The notes under the pieces: model-generated
The model's input: only the letters and a program-made list of their open reading frames with translations
What the model was told of the DNA's origin: nothing
The model's database searches: none
Shown: positions 46,067-54,902 of the stretch, piece by piece
Numbering within the stretch: position 1 is the stretch's first letter
Layout of the letters: the number at the start of each line of letters is the position of its first letter
Position numbers and translations under genes: made by a program
Source of the DNA: Lachnospiraceae bacterium
GTDB taxonomy: Bacteria; Bacillota; Clostridia; Lachnospirales; Lachnospiraceae
Length of the DNA: 64,000 nt
NCBI GenBank assembly: GCA_009911185.1
Contig: QXWW01000008.1
Span: 85,415-149,414, forward strand
Direction of reading: 5' to 3'

Positions 46067-46939
46067 TTACGCCAATATCTGTTTCATTTCCTCATAGCTG
46101 CGCTGCGGATGCTTTTCCATGGCAGCTTTTGCCACCTGAATGCCAACGGCGCGGTACACCGCTCCCGATTCAGGATTTTTAAGCTGATCCAAATGCTTTT
46201 TTACCGTCAGAATATCACCGCGCTCAATCGGCCCGGTAAGCGTCTGCGCGCAGCCTGCAAATTGTTTGCAGCCGGAATCTGTCCTCTGTGAAAAAATTGC
46301 TTCTACATTTTTTTCCACCAGAGGCTTCAGCAGTCCATACGCCGCCTGTTCCTGAAGGCCAGACTCTTTCAGCAGTTCCACCGCAAGATAAATAAGCCCT
46401 GTCACATGATTGCTTGCAAGGCTGGTGGCTGCATGGTATTTCGCCTTCTCTTCTGTGGAAATCCTCACCACTTCATTCGGTAAGATATCAAACAACGCCT
46501 GCAGGCGCTCTAAAGCCCTGCGGGTTCCCTCCACAGAAAATTTTGCCGCTGTTAAATTTTTATAAGCTGTGAATTTATTACTGAACGCGTAAATTGGATG
46601 GATCGAACAGACCTCCGCGCCTGTCCTTTCCCAATCTGAAAAAATATCACTTGATAATGAGCCGCTAAAATGGCAAATGACTTTTCCTTTCACATTTCTT
46701 GTTGCAATACAATCCCATACCGTTTTAATCGCCCCGTCCGTGGTCGTAATAAAAAGGGTATCGCTTCCTTCAATCAGTGAATCTAACGATGTATAATACT
46801 TTGTTCCTGCAAATTGCGCCGCTTCCTGCCCGCTGCCTGCGGTTCTTGAGTAGAATCCGCTTACAGTCCCGCCGTGGTCCGCAATGTATTTTCCCATCGT
46901 GGTTCCCACTTTCCCGGCGCCTATAATTCCAATCTTCAT
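46067..46939 (-). CDS. panG: PanG-like ketopantoate reductase (Rossmann + DUF2520)
   Basis: 290 residues. An N-terminal NAD(P)-binding [10 protein letters not shown] motif starts at residue 6, followed by a DUF2520 C-terminal domain ([25 protein letters not shown]). This architecture matches PanG, the alternative ketopantoate reductase first described in Francisella and found in some Firmicutes, and not classical PanE. Position as first gene before panB, panC, panD and coaBC strongly supports it. GGAGGCGG precedes the ATG. The specific reaction is inferred from family and context. Confidence 0.82.
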   Translation of the reverse strand: MKIGIIGAGKVGTTMGKYIADHGGTVSGFYSRTAGSGQEAAQFAGTKYYTSLDSLIEGSDTLFITTTDGAIKTVWDCIATRNVKGKVICHFSGSLSSDIFSDWERTGAEVCSIHPIYAFSNKFTAYKNLTAAKFSVEGTRRALERLQALFDILPNEVVRISTEEKAKYHAATSLASNHVTGLIYLAVELLKESGLQEQAAYGLLKPLVEKNVEAIFSQRTDSGCKQFAGCAQTLTGPIERGDILTVKKHLDQLKNPESGAVYRAVGIQVAKAAMEKHPQRSYEEMKQILA

Positions 46940-47061
46940 ATCCGCCTCCATTCTATCATGGAAAGGCATTTGTCTTTTATCAACTGATACAGTTTCCTTC
47001 CAGAATACCGTTCGTTACTAATCTAACACATATAAAGATATTTTACAAGAATTTTATCCAA

Positions 47062-47820
47062 TTAGTAGAGAGCGCTGTGCAGCCGTTCCCATGTCTCGCC
47101 ATATCCCTCGGAAGCAGGCGTAACGGGCCTTTTGATTGTATTTTTTTCATCCACCACAATCCTGCCGCCTTCCGCCAGAACGAGAATCCTTGTTCCCAGC
47201 ACAATCGCTTCCTGAATATTGTGCGTAATAAAGATAAACGTGCATTTTTCCTCCATGGAAATACGCAGAAGCTCTCCCTGCAGCTCGTTTCTGGTCATAG
47301 CGTCCAGCGCGGCAAAGGGCTCGTCCATCAGTATAATCTCCGGTCTCAGCGCAAGGGCTTTGGCAATCGCAACCCTTTGCTTCATCCCTCCGGACAACTG
47401 ATATGGATAATACTTCTCATGTCCCGATAATTTTACTTTGGAAAGTACCTCCCGCGTCCTTTGTTTTAGCTCTGCCTTATCACGGATTCCCTGAAGCTTT
47501 AAAGGATACTGGATATTCTTTTCCACTGTCTTCCAGGGAAAAAGCTGATTAAAATCCTGAAAAACCATAATGCGGTCTGTACCGGGCCTGGGACGTTCTG
47601 TCCCATTCACCAAAACGCTGCCATCATAACTTTCAAATCCGGCAATACAGCGCAAAAGCGTAGTTTTCCCGCAGCCGGAGGGCCCCAGCATACATAAAAA
47701 TTCATTGCGGTCCACCTTAAGGTTTACATTCTTTAATACTTCTTTTTCTTTCTCTGTATCAGCATCAAATATTTTCGATAAATTCCTGATCTCTAAAATA
47801 TACTTCTCTTCTTTTGTCAT
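47062..47820 (-). CDS. ABC importer ATP-binding protein (TauB/SsuB type)
   Basis: 252 residues with Walker [11 protein letters not shown]-loop [10 protein letters not shown], signature LSGGMKQR, Walker [12 protein letters not shown] and switch ITHN, plus the [11 protein letters not shown] stretch of the nitrate/sulfonate/taurine importer group. The ATG at 47818-47820 overlaps the permease stop in ATGA; an in-frame ATG 15 bases upstream has no ribosome-binding site. Fourth gene of the ligase-importer operon. Confidence 0.93.
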   Translation of the reverse strand: MTKEEKYILEIRNLSKIFDADTEKEKEVLKNVNLKVDRNEFLCMLGPSGCGKTTLLRCIAGFESYDGSVLVNGTERPRPGTDRIMVFQDFNQLFPWKTVEKNIQYPLKLQGIRDKAELKQRTREVLSKVKLSGHEKYYPYQLSGGMKQRVAIAKALALRPEIILMDEPFAALDAMTRNELQGELLRISMEEKCTFIFITHNIQEAIVLGTRILVLAEGGRIVVDEKNTIKRPVTPASEGYGETWERLHSALY

Positions 47821-48623
47821 TTTGACATTCCCCATTTTTTCACGGTACAGTTTTCAATCGGTGAAAGCACCCCATACTGTACCACCAGACCAATTATAAT
47901 TATCACTACCAACGTGGCGTACATTTCCGCATTGTTCATATTCGTGCGCATCTGGTTAATGAACAGTCCAATGCCCGGACAGGAAGCCACGCCAAAAATC
48001 ATTTCCGCACTGAGCAGTCCTCTCCATGCTCTCGCCCATCCTACCTTCAAACCCGATACAATGTAGGAGGTTGCCGCCGGAAAATATACGCCCCACAACA
48101 GCGAAGCCCCTTTTAAACCCATATTCATTCCCGCTTCCACATAGATTTTGGGAACTGCTAAAAAACCGTCGAGCACGTTCCGCGACATGGGCCACAACAC
48201 CGCATGTACTACAAGAAATACGATGACCCCCGGCTTTACTCCAAATATAATGATCACTACGGGCAGCAACGCCACGCCCGGCAGTAAATCGAACACAGAA
48301 ATTACCAGGTTGCAGATATCATAAAAGGTTTGGCTGACCATGGACAAGCCTGACAGCAGAAACGCCAGAAGAATCCCTATCAATAACCCCTCTAAAAGCA
48401 GTCTCATGGAATTGCCTATGTACACCCACAGGGATATGCCTGCATATCCCTGTATAAAATTTCTGATAAATGCATCGCCAATCGCCTCTAAGGAGGGAAA
48501 TATCAGTTCTGATTTTTCTCCCATCATGCCTGACCTGGCAACATATTCCCAAATCAATAGCAACGCTATGATAAAGATTGCCCTTGCCGCAAATGCATGT
48601 ATCTTCCTCTTTTTTTCATCCAT
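47817..48623 (-). CDS. ABC importer permease (TauC/SsuC type)
   Basis: 268 residues with six hydrophobic helices and the coupling-loop [22 protein letters not shown] motif. AAAGGAG precedes the ATG. It pairs with the ATPase downstream (4-base overlap) and the binding protein upstream (82-base gap). The family takes up nitrate, sulfonates, thiamine precursors or aromatic acids; the substrate is not evident. Confidence 0.92.
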   Translation of the reverse strand: MDEKKRKIHAFAARAIFIIALLLIWEYVARSGMMGEKSELIFPSLEAIGDAFIRNFIQGYAGISLWVYIGNSMRLLLEGLLIGILLAFLLSGLSMVSQTFYDICNLVISVFDLLPGVALLPVVIIIFGVKPGVIVFLVVHAVLWPMSRNVLDGFLAVPKIYVEAGMNMGLKGASLLWGVYFPAATSYIVSGLKVGWARAWRGLLSAEMIFGVASCPGIGLFINQMRTNMNNAEMYATLVVIIIIGLVVQYGVLSPIENCTVKKWGMSK

Positions 48624-48705
48624 AACAACTATCTCCTTTAGAGCATATTAAAATGCCCTGCGCATGTTCTTACTCACATTTTGCTGAAAAGAAATCATAC
48701 GTGCA

Positions 48706-49719
48706 TCAGTCACCGGACACATTATCAAACACCAGGTCTTCATAGGACTCCGGCGCCGTTTCAATAAAATCTGTCCGCGCCATAAAGGATGCTAATTCAA
48801 ATAAATGACTGGTTTCAATAGAATACTTGCTTTTCTGAATATATTCCAGCTCTTCTTCTTCACTGTTCCCGTCAAATTCGCAGGTGATTTTCGCTGCTTC
48901 CTCCGGATTTCCGTTGATGAAGTCTACCGCTTCCTCAATCGCGCCGCACAACGCCTGATACAGTTCCGGATCATTATCATGCATGGTCTCTGACGCCACA
49001 CCTACGATAAAGGTGTCGTCTATCCCCCAGGCATTTGTCACATCCATGATCTCATGAAGATTCTCCTCCTGGCGCTCCTTAAATATATAGGGGTTGGACG
49101 TCAGATGGCAGGATGCATTTCCGCTTTCTAACGCAGCCATTCCATCCGGGTGCGCCATCGCCACGATATTGGCGTCCAGTGCATGAGGATCATATCCGGC
49201 ATTCTCCAGAGCCATCGCCAGCATAATATGCTGGATTGAGCCAATATTTACAAGAGCAATCTGATTACTGCTTCCAATCAGGTCTTCAAAGGATTGGATA
49301 TTTTCATCATTTGTCATCAGCCCATGCTCCTGGCCTGAGAGGTTGGTAAATATTTTGTAGCCTACTCCTTTTGTAACTCCGGTGATCGCAGGGGCAGCCC
49401 CCATAAAACCAGCGTCAATGCTTCCAGCAGAGATACCCGTATTGATATCCGCCCCGGAACTCATCTGATTCCAGGTAACAGTCACTTTTTTTCCTGCCGC
49501 CTCCTCATACGCTTTTTCAATCAGTCCCTGTTCTTTCACAATACTTAAGGGAGCGTATGCTACGCCGTACTGATATGCTATATTTAAAGTTGCCGCTTCT
49601 TTGTCCGCGCTTTCCTCCTGACCGCCTGAAGTTTCCCGTGATTCCTCTTTGCCGCCGCAGCCTGCAAGGGAAACTGCCAGACATATACACGTTGCCAGTG
49701 CCAAAATCTTCTTTTTCAT
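48706..49719 (-). CDS. Importer substrate-binding lipoprotein (NMT1/TauA-like)
   Basis: 337 residues. The lipoprotein signal ends LAGCGG (Cys21). The mature part has the NMT1/TauA-like pattern: a YAPLSIVKEQGLIEKAY start, MSSGADINTGISAGSIDAGFMG, and MDVTNAWG. It should capture ligand outside the membrane for the adjacent permease and ATPase. It follows the ligase gene by 30 bases. Confidence 0.9.
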   Translation of the reverse strand: MKKKILALATCICLAVSLAGCGGKEESRETSGGQEESADKEAATLNIAYQYGVAYAPLSIVKEQGLIEKAYEEAAGKKVTVTWNQMSSGADINTGISAGSIDAGFMGAAPAITGVTKGVGYKIFTNLSGQEHGLMTNDENIQSFEDLIGSSNQIALVNIGSIQHIMLAMALENAGYDPHALDANIVAMAHPDGMAALESGNASCHLTSNPYIFKERQEENLHEIMDVTNAWGIDDTFIVGVASETMHDNDPELYQALCGAIEEAVDFINGNPEEAAKITCEFDGNSEEEELEYIQKSKYSIETSHLFELASFMARTDFIETAPESYEDLVFDNVSGD

Positions 49720-49749
49720 AATCTCTCTCCTTTGTTATACCATGCTTAT

Positions 49750-51240
49750 TTATACTGTTTCATTTTTTTCCACTAATTTTCTCCGCTGTATTTTCCCGTT
49801 ATAGGTGCGCGGAATTTCATCAATAACCTCTATTTCTTTGGGCATTTTATTTGCGTCAATATATTTTTTCAGAAACTCAAACAGCTCTTTCTTCTGGAAT
49901 TTTTCTTTCTCACGCACCACTACAAAGAGCTTGGGTACCTGCCCTGACAGCTTGTCCTCTTTCGGCACACAGGCGCAATCCACAATCTCCTCATATTTTC
50001 TGACACTCTCTTCAATCTCTTCCGGCGCAATCTTAATTCCTTTATAATTTATAACATCGTCTTTGCGTCCCCGCATATAAACATAACCGTCCGCATCAAT
50101 ATATCCTAAGTCGTTCGTATAAATAAAGCCATTCTGCATAATCTGCTCTGTCAGCTTTGGCTGCTTCCAATAGCCCTTCATATTCATTGGTCCCGCCGTT
50201 GCCAGCAAGCCCATATTCTCCTCAGAAGATACAATCGGCTCTCTCTTTTCGTTCGTTACGATAAACGTAGCATTCCTGGTCGGCTTGCCAATACATCCCG
50301 CCCTGCCTCTGTCTTTGTTAAAATCCAGCACGCATGTTCTCCCCGATTCGGTGGAACCGTAAAAATTATATAACCGTGCCGACGGGAAGCAGGATATTAA
50401 AATCTCCTTTACATCCTCCGGCAGGGCTTCCGTCCCCACCTGTATATAATCTATCTGCCCGCTGATTTCCGATAATTTCGCACCTGCCAGTTTATGCAGA
50501 ACAGTCAGCGCGCTGGGGGAAATATCCAATGCAGTAACCTTGTACCTTTCTATAAGTCCGAAAACGCGCTTCACCCAGGACACTCCTTCGATTAAAACCA
50601 CCGTGCTGCCATTGAGCAGATTAGCATAGCAGCATCTCAGTCCATGCGAATGGCTCAGAGGCAGCGGTATCAATTCTATGTTGTCCGCTTTCATCTCCGT
50701 TCCATATTTGACATTCTCTGCAAGGGCAATATTATTGCCGTGCGTCACTTCTATTCCCTTTGAAGTTCCGGTGGTGCCAGTCGTATACAATATCTCAGCC
50801 GTTTCCTCTGCTTTTGGAAACTGCACCGTTTGCGGCAGTTGTTCCTCTGGATCCGCCTCTTTTTGCTCCTCGGTCAAAAAAGCTGCATCCCGCATGGTTA
50901 CCGGCGCTTCATATTTACTGCTGCATAGAAAGAGGCTGGCGTTTGTCTCTTCTAAAATAATCCTCACTCTGTCTTCCGAGGCTCTGTGCTCTACCGGAAC
51001 GAATACTGCGCCGATTAGCTCGCAAGCCAGGTCACAGATTACAAAATCCGCCTCCTGGGTACATTCAACCATTACAAAATCTTTTTTCTTTACACCCAGC
51101 GACTGTAATTTCTGTGCAGCTATTTTTACCAGTCTCCATATTTCTCCATAAGTATATGCGCATGATCTATCTGCCACGCAGAGCCGATTCGGGATTTTAA
51201 CCGCATAATCCGCTACTGCTTCTACAATTGACTCAAACAT
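49750..51240 (-). CDS. AMP-dependent (acyl-CoA) ligase, first gene of importer operon
   Basis: 496 residues of the ANL adenylate-forming superfamily. The phosphate loop is ILYTTGTTGTSKG, the A5 motif YNFYGSTESG, the aspartate motif YTNDLGYIDADGYVYMRGRKDD, and the C-terminal catalytic Lys region YNGKIQRRK. Such enzymes activate a carboxylic acid as acyl-AMP and usually pass it to CoA. Location at the head of an importer operon suggests it activates the imported acid; this is inference. A -10-like TATAAT within a perfect dyad precedes it. Confidence 0.88.
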   Translation of the reverse strand: MFESIVEAVADYAVKIPNRLCVADRSCAYTYGEIWRLVKIAAQKLQSLGVKKKDFVMVECTQEADFVICDLACELIGAVFVPVEHRASEDRVRIILEETNASLFLCSSKYEAPVTMRDAAFLTEEQKEADPEEQLPQTVQFPKAEETAEILYTTGTTGTSKGIEVTHGNNIALAENVKYGTEMKADNIELIPLPLSHSHGLRCCYANLLNGSTVVLIEGVSWVKRVFGLIERYKVTALDISPSALTVLHKLAGAKLSEISGQIDYIQVGTEALPEDVKEILISCFPSARLYNFYGSTESGRTCVLDFNKDRGRAGCIGKPTRNATFIVTNEKREPIVSSEENMGLLATAGPMNMKGYWKQPKLTEQIMQNGFIYTNDLGYIDADGYVYMRGRKDDVINYKGIKIAPEEIEESVRKYEEIVDCACVPKEDKLSGQVPKLFVVVREKEKFQKKELFEFLKKYIDANKMPKEIEVIDEIPRTYNGKIQRRKLVEKNETV

Positions 51241-51271
51241 GTTCTTTACCTCATCATTTCCTTATTTGTCG

Positions 51272-51363
51272 AAAAAAATATTATAACCAATATTTTTTTA
51301 CTTTATCAGCCAAATATGATGGAAATTTGAGGAAGCAGATAAATGTGATGGAACTTTGAAGAA
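51272..51363 (-). promoter_or_regulatory. Dyad over a -10 box plus direct repeats, ligase-importer operon
   Basis: A perfect 11-bp inverted repeat (AAAAAAATATT at 51272-51282, AATATTTTTTT at 51289-51299, 6-base spacer) overlaps the minus-strand TATAAT (plus 51280-51285). Further upstream relative to the operon, two 20-base direct repeats match at 17 positions (51315-51334 and 51344-51363, period 29, core TGATGGAA-TTTGA). This arrangement looks like a repressor site on the -10 and activator sites upstream, which is inference. Confidence 0.5.
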
Positions 51364-51438
51364 AAACAATACTCAGACAAATCTTTGAACATCGCCGTCA
51401 TCCTGATTAGTCTGAGGAAATCCGGCAAATAACTTCTG

Positions 51439-52605
51439 TTACTGCCCGATTCTGCGTTCTACCGAAAATACAACTGCCATCTCTCCCGCCAGAAGCAGAA
51501 ATACCGAAGTTCCTCCATAAGAAATGAAAGGCAAAGGAAGCCCCGTATTCGGCAGAATCGCCAGATTTACACAGATATTAACAATCGTCTGTAGGGTAAG
51601 ATGGGCAAAAACCCCAAGGCTTAACATTCCTCCGAACAAGTCCGGGGCTGACATCATGACCCTGGAAATTTGATAGAGAAGATAACCAAAAAGATAGATC
51701 AGCGCCATCGCTCCGATAATCCCAAGTTCTTCGCAGATAACAGAAAAAATCATGTCGTTCTCTGCTTCCGGAATTGGCCCCAGCTTCTGTATTGAAGCTC
51801 CCAGCCCTTTTCCAAAGACGCCGCCTCTTCCAATCGCATATAAGCCCTGCAAAGTCTGATAGCCCTGGGTAGCCGCGTAACGGTTGGGATCGAGCCAGGC
51901 CGCAATTCTTCTGACACGAAAAGGCATTTCACTCATTTCCTCAGGCGTGGGCATATTGGTCCATATACTCCAAACGTACATTGCCACAAAAGCAAATGCA
52001 GCAAGAAATACGGCGATATGCAGCTTTTCTGTCTTCATGCTGATAAATGTCATTACAAAACAAATTCCCAGCACTACCGCTGAACTGCTTAAATCGTTAC
52101 TAAGCTCAAACAGCAGAACTGCCGGTATTCCCCCTGCAATCCACAGGTAAACGGTAAACTTTTTAGAACTGAGATATTTCTTATTCTGGTCAATCAGATG
52201 CGCTAAAAATACAATAACACAAACTTTGACCCACTCGCTTACCTGAAACTGTCCCAAAGCTCCCAGCTTTACCCATCGGGTAGCGCCATTGGCAGTCACT
52301 CCCAGAGGCGTTTTGAGCAGGAAAACAGAAGCAATTCCAGACAGATATAAGACGACAGCAAGAACATTGTTTAAAAGCCTGTAACTGAAATGCTGAAGAA
52401 ACAGCATCAGCGCAAACCCTGCCAACATAAACTTCACCTGGCTTTTCAGCATAAAGAAGGAATCATTATTATACTCTTCCGTAATACTGCACTGGTATGC
52501 CGTCGCCGAAAAAACCATGATTGCCCCATAAGCGCACAGAAATATCAGCACAACCAGCATCATATAGTTATTCCTGACAATAATGGGCTTTTTTCTTTCG
52601 TTCAA
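51439..52605 (-). CDS. FtsW/RodA/SpoVE-family cell-wall polymerase
   Basis: About 388 residues with ten or so membrane helices and SEDS signatures: FSATAY, WVKLG, QFQVSEWVKV, LSNDLSSSAV, NDMIFSVICEELGIIGA, and NTGLPLPFISYGG. SEDS proteins polymerise peptidoglycan glycan strands with a class B penicillin-binding protein. In a spore former with no nearby division cluster, a SpoVE-like role in cortex synthesis is possible but not shown. Start uncertain: a TTG at 52603-52605, two bases after the upstream stop with GGGAG 9 bases before it, is preferred; a longer ATG frame would overlap the upstream gene by 79 bases. Confidence 0.85.
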   Translation of the reverse strand: MNERKKPIIVRNNYMMLVVLIFLCAYGAIMVFSATAYQCSITEEYNNDSFFMLKSQVKFMLAGFALMLFLQHFSYRLLNNVLAVVLYLSGIASVFLLKTPLGVTANGATRWVKLGALGQFQVSEWVKVCVIVFLAHLIDQNKKYLSSKKFTVYLWIAGGIPAVLLFELSNDLSSSAVVLGICFVMTFISMKTEKLHIAVFLAAFAFVAMYVWSIWTNMPTPEEMSEMPFRVRRIAAWLDPNRYAATQGYQTLQGLYAIGRGGVFGKGLGASIQKLGPIPEAENDMIFSVICEELGIIGAMALIYLFGYLLYQISRVMMSAPDLFGGMLSLGVFAHLTLQTIVNICVNLAILPNTGLPLPFISYGGTSVFLLLAGEMAVVFSVERRIGQ

Positions 52606-52607
52606 AA

Positions 52608-53453
52608 CTATTTTCTCCCTTCCGTAAACCCTTTCAAGGTCTGCCAAAATTTCTGGAATTGTCTGATTTCTTCCGTTCCCATACACGAATCAGGAATATT
52701 GACGACCTTCTTCTCCTCTGAAGAAACCAGGAAAACAAAACTTTTTATTTGCTGAGATTTTTCTGCATCCGCGCCCGTGAGCCTGGCGAAACTCTTATTA
52801 TCACTATTTTTGCCAGCCTGCAGCGCAATCCTATAATGATTCCAGGTTGTTTGAAATTGCCATTCTCCGCTGCGCGTCTTATGACGCTTCATCCGGTTCA
52901 ATGTCAGCAGATTTTTCCAAAGGCTTTGCGGTTTTAAGCCGGAAGCGGCACTCTGCTGAAACATTTCTTTTAAATCCACCTCAAATATTTCCTGCAATTG
53001 CTCCAAAGAGATATACGTTTCATATGCCCAATCGGGAAGCATATTCCCCAGCAGCGGATGCGCCTTCCTAAACTCCCCCTGCAGTTTCTCATATATCATT
53101 CGGATGTTTACCAGCACTTCATCTTTGTTAAAATAGGTTTCCGTCAGAGGTTCCTTGAAAGCTTCGCAATATAATTCTGCATATCCCTGATGTCCAGAGA
53201 GCATCCCCTTTGCCCTCCACTTGAGACAGGATTCATCTTCGATCTGTAAGATCCAGGATAGGGTCTGTAAAAACTGTTTCTGCCCTTTCGATAATCTCTC
53301 CGGTTCCAGTGTGGCCTCCATCTGGAAGCTAAGGCTTTCCGACTTTGCCAGACTGCATATAAGATACGCCGTATGCCAGTAAGGATAACTCCAAACTCCC
53401 GCCGCTGCAATTACCATGGCTATCGCACCAATCACAAAACTTCTTTTCCTCAT
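52608..53453 (-). CDS. Membrane-anchored extracellular protein of unknown function
   Basis: 281 residues. One N-terminal helix (SFVIGAIAMVIAAAGVW) anchors a soluble domain of mixed composition with aromatic-rich strands (WQFQTTWNHYRIALQAG). No motif recognised. AAGGAG precedes the ATG at 53453, and its stop lies two bases before the SEDS gene start, so the two are translationally linked and probably act together in wall synthesis. That functional link is inference. Confidence 0.65.
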   Translation of the reverse strand: MRKRSFVIGAIAMVIAAAGVWSYPYWHTAYLICSLAKSESLSFQMEATLEPERLSKGQKQFLQTLSWILQIEDESCLKWRAKGMLSGHQGYAELYCEAFKEPLTETYFNKDEVLVNIRMIYEKLQGEFRKAHPLLGNMLPDWAYETYISLEQLQEIFEVDLKEMFQQSAASGLKPQSLWKNLLTLNRMKRHKTRSGEWQFQTTWNHYRIALQAGKNSDNKSFARLTGADAEKSQQIKSFVFLVSSEEKKVVNIPDSCMGTEEIRQFQKFWQTLKGFTEGRK

Positions 53454-53469
53454 CAGGCTCTCCTTGTGC

Positions 53470-53515
53470 AAAATAAGTAAAACACGGATTACCGCACTAT
53501 ATTTGCAATAACCCG
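53470..53515 (-). terminator. Terminator of serS
   Basis: On the minus strand CGGGTTATTGC pairs with GCGGTAATCCG (11 bp including G-U pairs; plus 53485-53515), followed by TGTTTTACTTATTTT. It lies between serS and the anchored protein gene. Confidence 0.7.
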
Positions 53516-53559
53516 TTTCTTCTGATTTCCTGCTCTGTAACCAATACTCTTATTTATCC

Positions 53560-54846
53560 TTACATTTTCGGGACCATCTTGTCCTGCCCACCCATATAAG
53601 GACGAAGGGCCAGTGGTATCTTCACGCTGCCGTCTTCACACAGATTATTTTCCAGAAATGCAATCAGCATACGCGGCGGAGCCACTACCGTATTATTCAA
53701 AGTATGAGCGAAATATTTTCCTTCTTTTCCTGCAACGCGGATTTTTAGACGGCGGGCCTGTGCGTCTGAAAGATTAGAGCAGCTTCCCACTTCAAAGTAT
53801 TTCTGCTGCCTTGGAGACCAGGCTTCCACATCAATGGATTTTACTTTCAGATCCGCCAAATCGCCGGAACAGCACTCCAAAGTACGAACCGGAATATCCA
53901 TGGAACGGAACAGATCCACCGTATTCTGCCACAGCTTTTCAAACCAGATCTTAGATTCCTCCGGCCTGCAGACAACAATCATTTCCTGCTTTTCAAACTG
54001 ATGAATCCGGTATACCCCCCGCTCTTCAATACCATGAGCGCCCTTCTCTTTGCGGAAACAGGGGGAATAACTGGTAAGCGTCTGTGGAAGTTGTTCTTCC
54101 TTTAAAATGGTATCGATAAATTTCCCGATCATGGAATGCTCGCTGGTTCCAATAAGATAGAGATCTTCCCCTTCAATCTTATACATCATGGCATCCATCT
54201 CTGCAAAACTCATCACCCCGGTCACCACATTGCTGCGAATCATAAAAGGAGGTACGCAGTAAGTAAAACCTCTGTTCACCATAAAATCCCTTGCATAAGA
54301 AATCACGGCAGAATGCAGTCTTGCAATATCTCCCATCAGATAATAAAATCCGTTTCCAGCCACCTTCCTGGCGCTGTCAAGATCCAGTCCCTGAAACCGC
54401 TCCATGATTTCTGCATGATAGGGAATTTCGAAATCCGGCGTTACCGGGTCTCCGTATCTTTGTACCTCAACGTTTTCGCTGTCATCTTTTCCAATTGGTA
54501 CCGAAGGATCAATGATATTGGGAATCGCCATCATAATTTTTGTAACCTTCTGTGATAGCTCTGCTTCCTGCTTCTCAAGTTCCTCCAAACGCGCAGCGCC
54601 TGCATGAACCTGCGCCTTCATTGCCTCCGCTTCATCCTTCCTTCCCTGTCCCATTAAAGCGCCGATCTGCTTAGACATTTTTTTTCTGTCGGCACGCAGC
54701 GCGTCTGCCTCCTGCTGCGCCTTCCTGGCTCTTGCATCCAGTTCAATCACCTCGTCCACCAGCGGCAGCTTACTGTCCTGAAATTTGTTCCGGATATTTT
54801 GCTTTACCACTTCCGGATTTTCTCTTAAAAACTTTAAATCAATCAT
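53560..54846 (-). CDS. serS: Seryl-tRNA synthetase
   Basis: 428 residues. The N-terminal coiled-coil arm (about 28-105; KKMSKQIGALMGQGRKDEAE) is followed by a class II core with motif 2 (SPCFRKEKGAHGIEERGVYR) and motif 3 (VVAPPRMLIAFLEN). Motif 3 lacks the GSGLAVGRT sequence of the common bacterial type and reads LNNTVVAPPR, closer to archaeal and some Lachnospiraceae enzymes. Serine-binding residues were not checked individually. No T-box leader fits into the 56-base gap upstream. GGAGG precedes the ATG. Confidence 0.95.
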   Translation of the reverse strand: MIDLKFLRENPEVVKQNIRNKFQDSKLPLVDEVIELDARARKAQQEADALRADRKKMSKQIGALMGQGRKDEAEAMKAQVHAGAARLEELEKQEAELSQKVTKIMMAIPNIIDPSVPIGKDDSENVEVQRYGDPVTPDFEIPYHAEIMERFQGLDLDSARKVAGNGFYYLMGDIARLHSAVISYARDFMVNRGFTYCVPPFMIRSNVVTGVMSFAEMDAMMYKIEGEDLYLIGTSEHSMIGKFIDTILKEEQLPQTLTSYSPCFRKEKGAHGIEERGVYRIHQFEKQEMIVVCRPEESKIWFEKLWQNTVDLFRSMDIPVRTLECCSGDLADLKVKSIDVEAWSPRQQKYFEVGSCSNLSDAQARRLKIRVAGKEGKYFAHTLNNTVVAPPRMLIAFLENNLCEDGSVKIPLALRPYMGGQDKMVPKM

Positions 54847-54902
54847 GATCTTCCTCCTGAGAACTATATAATTTCTGCATTAATCTTTTTTACGTTATCC
54901 GG

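Noticed and set aside
43914..46939. Plus-strand open frames across the pan genes
   Set aside because: All are antisense to well-identified enzymes with intact motifs.
54847..54902. T-box leader for serS
   Set aside because: The gap to the upstream gene is only 56 bases, too short for a T-box element.
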